In this document: positions 8,089 to 10,108 of the stretch, piece after piece
How positions within the stretch are numbered: the first letter of the stretch is position 1
Layout of the letters: each line of letters begins with the position of its first letter
Assembly: GCA_004557285.1 (NCBI GenBank)
Contig: SFEK01000069.1
Coordinates: forward strand, 1-10,108
Reading direction: 5' to 3'
From: Bacteroidales bacterium
GTDB lineage: Bacteria; Bacteroidota; Bacteroidia; Bacteroidales; Bacteroidaceae
DNA length: 10,108 nt
The notes under the pieces: model-generated
The model's input: only the letters and a program-made list of their open reading frames with translations
Told to the model about the DNA's origin: nothing
Database searches by the model: none
Made by a program: the position numbers and the translations under genes

Positions 8089-8909
8089 CCGTTCTGTTTT
8101 ACAATGGCCGTAAAACAGTCGTTGAATGATTCTTGCAAGTTGGCAGGGCTTTCTTTGAAAATACCAAAGAGGGCACTGCCACTGCCGCTCATGGCAGCAT
8201 AGACAGCCCCTTTGTCATACAGACGTTGTTTGATGTCTGCAATCTCTGGGTGTTGTGGGGCTATGCTTTCTTCAAAATCGTTTTTCAGTTCATCCTTCCA
8301 TGTCTCTATCGGTTGTGCCACAATCTCACGGCAGCATTTGGCTGGATGTTTGGGTGTAATGCCGGCAAAAGCCTCTTTGGTGCTGATGGCCAACGGTGGC
8401 TTGACAATGGCAATATGATAGTTGTCGAGCTGTAGAGGGATAGGGGAGAGTTTCTCGCCTATTCCTGTGGCGTAAGCCGGTGTGGGGTTGATGAAGAACG
8501 GACAATCAGCACCCAACGATTTGGCCATGCTGCGCATCTCCTGTTCGTCGAGTCCCAACTGAAACATCGTGTTGAGCGCCGTGATGGTATAAGCACAGTC
8601 GGCCGAGCCACCTCCCATGCCTGCCTGCATGGGGATACGTTTCTTCAATGTGATGTTTACAGGCGGCAGATGAGGACATCTCTCCTTTACCGCACGATAA
8701 GCCCTTACCACCAGATTGTTTTCCACACTCCCCTCGATGGGCAGTCCGTCAATGGACAGCGAGCAGTCGTTGCCGCCCTCTTCAATCATCAGTTCATCGG
8801 TAATGCCTATAGGGTAAAACACCGTTTCCAGATCGTGGTAGCCATCGGGGCGTTTGTTTACCACATTCAGTCCTAAGTTGATTTTTGCAATAGGGTAAAC
8901 TTTCATCAT
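8085..8909 (-). CDS. ispE: 4-diphosphocytidyl-2-C-methyl-D-erythritol kinase
   Basis: IspE phosphorylates CDP-methylerythritol with ATP in the MEP (non-mevalonate) pathway to isopentenyl diphosphate. It is a cytoplasmic GHMP-family kinase, and 274 residues is a normal length. The substrate-site motif AKINLGL begins at 8, with K9 as the likely catalytic lysine, followed by RPDGYHDLETVF (20-31). The GHMP ATP loop is IPMQAGMGGGSADCA (92-106), D135 in GADCPFF is the likely catalytic aspartate, and motif 3 is MSGSGSALFG (240-249). Two ATGs stand in tandem at 8909 and 8906, and either could be the start. Its stop overlaps the stop of the convergent receptor gene. Upstream is a weak promoter-like pair (TTTT at 8957-8954, 20 bases, TAACTTAT at 8933-8926). 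A much better promoter at 9185-9216 could also feed it if the hairpin in between is read through. Confidence 0.96.
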   Translation of the reverse strand: MMKVYPIAKINLGLNVVNKRPDGYHDLETVFYPIGITDELMIEEGGNDCSLSIDGLPIEGSVENNLVVRAYRAVKERCPHLPPVNITLKKRIPMQAGMGGGSADCAYTITALNTMFQLGLDEQEMRSMAKSLGADCPFFINPTPAYATGIGEKLSPIPLQLDNYHIAIVKPPLAISTKEAFAGITPKHPAKCCREIVAQPIETWKDELKNDFEESIAPQHPEIADIKQRLYDKGAVYAAMSGSGSALFGIFKESPANLQESFNDCFTAIVKQNG

Positions 8910-8992
8910 CGTTTGTAATATATATATAAGTTACTTCTTGTTGATATAACTGAAAAAACATTGATTAATTGCCTGTTGGTTGATGTTTTTTT

Positions 8993-9036
8993 AAAACAAA
9001 GTTGGCAACTTGTCATCACGACAGGCTGCCAACTTT
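8993..9036 (-). terminator. Strong intrinsic-terminator-type hairpin with a U-rich tail
   Basis: The outer arms AAAGTTGGCA (8998-9007) and TGCCAACTTT (9027-9036) form 10 perfect pairs. After one A.C mismatch, six more pairs (one G.U) close on a 5-base loop (9015-9019). On the minus strand the stem ends in CTTT followed by GTTTT, a suitable U-tail. The plus-strand side is not T-rich, so the element is oriented leftward. It lies about 270 bases past the protease stop and 84 bases before ispE. Confidence 0.75.
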
Positions 9037-9092
9037 ATCAACATAAAATGTCAATTAAAAATTAAAGAGAAATTATTACTATTATTGCATTA

Positions 9093-9143
9093 CTATATTC
9101 CAGATTTTTCATAGAGCAAACTCATCTCAGAGCTCTTTGTCAT
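9093..9143 (-). CDS. Tiny open frame, 16 residues, possible micropeptide
   Basis: ATG at 9143 to TAG at 9093-9095 encodes MTKSSEMSLLYEKSGI. Its ATG overlaps the TGA of the preceding tiny frame as ATGA, an arrangement typical of translational coupling. It is soluble-looking, with no membrane segment. I do not recognise the peptide. At this length an open frame is easily produced by chance; the main support is its place between a good promoter and a terminator. Confidence 0.3.
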   Translation of the reverse strand: MTKSSEMSLLYEKSGI

Positions 9144-9169
9144 TGATGTGTATCGCTTGTGATGTCCAT
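9140..9169 (-). CDS. Tiny open frame, 9 residues, possible leader peptide
   Basis: ATG at 9169 to TGA at 9140-9142 encodes MDITSDTHQ, starting about 10 bases after the predicted transcription start. Its stop overlaps the next start (ATGA). Its start codon lies in a potential TTGATG/CATCAA stem. It has no run of one amino acid of the kind used in classical attenuation leaders. Support is positional only. Confidence 0.22.
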   Translation of the reverse strand: MDITSDTHQ

Positions 9170-9184
9170 CAAATTTTACAGTTG

Positions 9185-9216
9185 CAAAGATATTACAAAA
9201 AGAAAGAATCTCCAAA
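9185..9216 (-). promoter_or_regulatory. Exact Bacteroidota consensus promoter, facing left
   Basis: On the minus strand TTTG (9216-9213) is followed by exactly 20 bases and TATCTTTG (9192-9185). Both elements match the Bacteroidota primary-sigma consensus TTTG, N19-21, TAnnTTTG at every defined base, the best match I found in the window. It lies downstream of the protease stop, so it should start a separate transcript at about 9179. Confidence 0.7.
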
Positions 9217-9281
9217 TAAAAAAAATTACGATTTGTACGTTTAAATGTCTATTTTGTTGTAATTCATCCTTTTTCTATAGC

Positions 9282-9301
9282 TTGTCTATGTTTTGTCTAT
9301 G
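9282..9301. repeat. Tandem 9-bp direct repeat TTGTCTATG next to the protease stop
   Basis: TTGTCTATG occurs at 9282-9290 and 9293-9301, an 11-base period or about one helical turn. The core TGTCTAT recurs at 9246-9252. The repeats begin 6 bases past the protease stop codon (9308-9310). Helical phasing could suit a DNA-binding protein acting on the promoter at 9185-9216, but the short, AT-rich unit may be chance. Confidence 0.35.
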
Positions 9302-9307
9302 GTGTTT

Positions 9308-10108
9308 TTAGAACTGTTCAAGTATCTCAATACGCTTTTTTGTGTCAGGGTGAGTGCTGAAAAGCGAATTAAAGAACCCCATCACTCCTGAGGTGAGCTG
9401 CTGTGGGTGTACGATGAACAGCTGTGCGATGTCGTCTCGCCTGACATTCGACAGGCCAGGGTCGCCCGAAATCTTACGCAATGCCGAAGCAAGAGCAAGG
9501 GGATTTCCACAGAGTTCAGCACCTCCCGCATCAGCCATATATTCCCTCTTGCGTGATATGGCAAATCTGGTAAGTATTGTAAATAGATAGGCAATGGCAC
9601 AACATATCAGCCCGACAATCAGCACCACGATAATGGAGAGTCCGCTGTTTTTTTCATCTTCTTTATCGTTGCTGCGTCCGCCGCCTCCGAACCACATGAC
9701 ATTGTAAATCATCTGCACCACCATGCTCATGATGGTAGATACGATGCCCACAAAGATGATGCTTGTGATGAGCAGTCGGGTGTCACGGTTGCGGATATGG
9801 GTCAGTTCGTGGGCAATCACACCCTCCAGTTCATCATCGTCCAGATAGTTGATGATGCCAGTAGTCAGTGTCACGGTATAGCTGTTTTTGTCGATACCGC
9901 TGGCAAAGGCATTAAGCTGCGGGTCATCCACGACATTGATTTTGGGCATGTCCATGTTGCATGTCATACACAGGTTTTCCACCATATTATATATCCTGGG
10001 GTTTTCCCTGCGTTCCAACGGGCGTGCTCCAGTAGCCGCCCTTACAATAGAGGTATTGGCAAAATAGGCAATGGCAAACCATATACTTATGCCGCCCACC
10101 ACCCATGG
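9308..10108 (-). CDS. M48 family (HtpX-type) membrane zinc metalloprotease, 5' end missing
   Basis: The frame stays open to the right edge (in-frame Pro-Trp before the GTG at 10102), so the true start is outside. The 266 visible residues lack only the N-terminal part of a family usually near 290-330. Counting from that GTG, a hydrophobic end (1-15) looks like the tail of a transmembrane helix. The zinc-protease motif HELTH is at 98-102, with E187 in KREYMAD as the third zinc ligand. Hydrophobic segments at about 111-137 and 155-180 flank a Gly-rich, charged loop (138-153). The conserved C-terminal FNSLFSTHPDTKKRIEIL is present. HtpX-type proteases sit in the inner membrane and degrade damaged or misfolded membrane proteins. 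Related Bacteroidota genes often follow a LemA-family gene; that neighbour would lie beyond the window and cannot be checked here. The stop is TAA at 9308-9310. Confidence 0.92.
   Translation of the reverse strand, partial: PWVVGGISIWFAIAYFANTSIVRAATGARPLERRENPRIYNMVENLCMTCNMDMPKINVVDDPQLNAFASGIDKNSYTVTLTTGIINYLDDDELEGVIAHELTHIRNRDTRLLITSIIFVGIVSTIMSMVVQMIYNVMWFGGGGRSNDKEDEKNSGLSIIVVLIVGLICCAIAYLFTILTRFAISRKREYMADAGGAELCGNPLALASALRKISGDPGLSNVRRDDIAQLFIVHPQQLTSGVMGFFNSLFSTHPDTKKRIEILEQF

Larger units (their letters stand above)
8993..9179 (-). ncRNA. Candidate small transcript (about 185 nt) between promoter and terminator
   Basis: An exact promoter (9185-9216) and a strong terminator-type hairpin (8993-9036) on the same strand bound about 185 bases of AT-rich sequence. 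Inside are two tiny open frames (9140-9169, 9093-9143). A 6-bp stem, TTGATG/CATCAA (9167-9172 with 9143-9148), would pair the first start codon and touch the second. The product could be a regulatory RNA, a micropeptide mRNA or an ispE leader. It matches no RNA family I can name, and the 5' and 3' ends do not pair as 6S RNA would. The boundaries are inferred from sequence only. Confidence 0.45.
8910..9307. other. 398-base intergenic region between ispE and the M48 protease
   Basis: This AT-rich gap holds, on the minus strand from right to left: TTGTCTATG repeats just after the protease stop, a run of eight T, an exact consensus promoter, two tiny overlapping open frames, a strong terminator-type hairpin, and an alternating TA tract 6 bases before the ispE start. 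The parts are listed separately. No tRNA or mobile element is visible. Confidence 0.7.

Noticed and set aside
8990..9044. 17-codon minus-strand frame (ATG at 9044) reading through the terminator hairpin
   Set aside because: Its sequence is dictated by the inverted repeat and U-tail, so the open frame is most likely incidental.
8993..9179. 6S RNA or a classical riboswitch in the gap before ispE
   Set aside because: The two ends do not pair into the long bubbled rod of 6S RNA, and I see no known riboswitch core motif.
9193..9240. Terminator of the protease at the run of eight T (minus strand, 9225-9218)
   Set aside because: Only a 3-bp ACG/CGT stem precedes the T-run, too weak to call; the T-run also lies next to the promoter -33 element.
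1..10108. Mobile elements, CRISPR arrays, tRNA or rRNA genes, SusD partner
   Set aside because: I looked for transposase or integrase domains, evenly spaced repeats, cloverleaf sequences and a SusD-like lipoprotein, and saw none.

Overview
The window most likely comes from the chromosome of a Bacteroidota bacterium, probably a Prevotella/Segatella-type member of the Prevotellaceae. The signs are an outer-membrane beta-barrel receptor of a Bacteroidota type, A-rich translation starts without Shine-Dalgarno sequences, and several matches to the Bacteroidota promoter (TTTG, about 20 bases, TAnnTTTG). The exact genus is an inference. I see no insertion sequence, integrase, phage gene, CRISPR array, tRNA or rRNA.

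Layout, left to right. (1) A 5'-truncated family 31 glycoside hydrolase on + (1-2418). (2) A 405-base gap with two hairpins and a probable mutY promoter. (3) mutY on + (2824-3858), which removes adenine mispaired with 8-oxoguanine. (4) aroB on - (3930-4979), convergent with mutY, for the shikimate pathway. (5) An AT-rich divergent region with an aroB promoter and a weaker one facing right. (6) A 982-residue outer-membrane receptor on + (5140-8088), with signal peptide, carboxypeptidase-regulatory-like domain, plug and barrel. (7) ispE on - (8085-8909), for the MEP isoprenoid pathway; its stop codon overlaps the receptor's stop codon head to head. (8) A 398-base gap. (9) An M48 (HtpX-type) membrane zinc protease on - (9308-10108), cut by the right edge.

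The genes are mostly single-gene units of unrelated function: sugar hydrolysis, base-excision repair, aromatic amino acid synthesis, envelope transport, isoprenoid synthesis and membrane proteolysis. They do not form one pathway, and no SusD-like partner sits beside the receptor.

The most interesting part is the 398-base gap between ispE and the protease. On the - strand it holds an exact consensus promoter (TTTG, 20 bases, TATCTTTG), two tiny open frames overlapping as ATGA, and a 17-bp terminator-type hairpin with a U-rich tail. Together these look like a self-contained transcript of about 185 nt, either a small RNA or micropeptide unit or an attenuated leader of ispE. I do not recognise it as a known RNA family.
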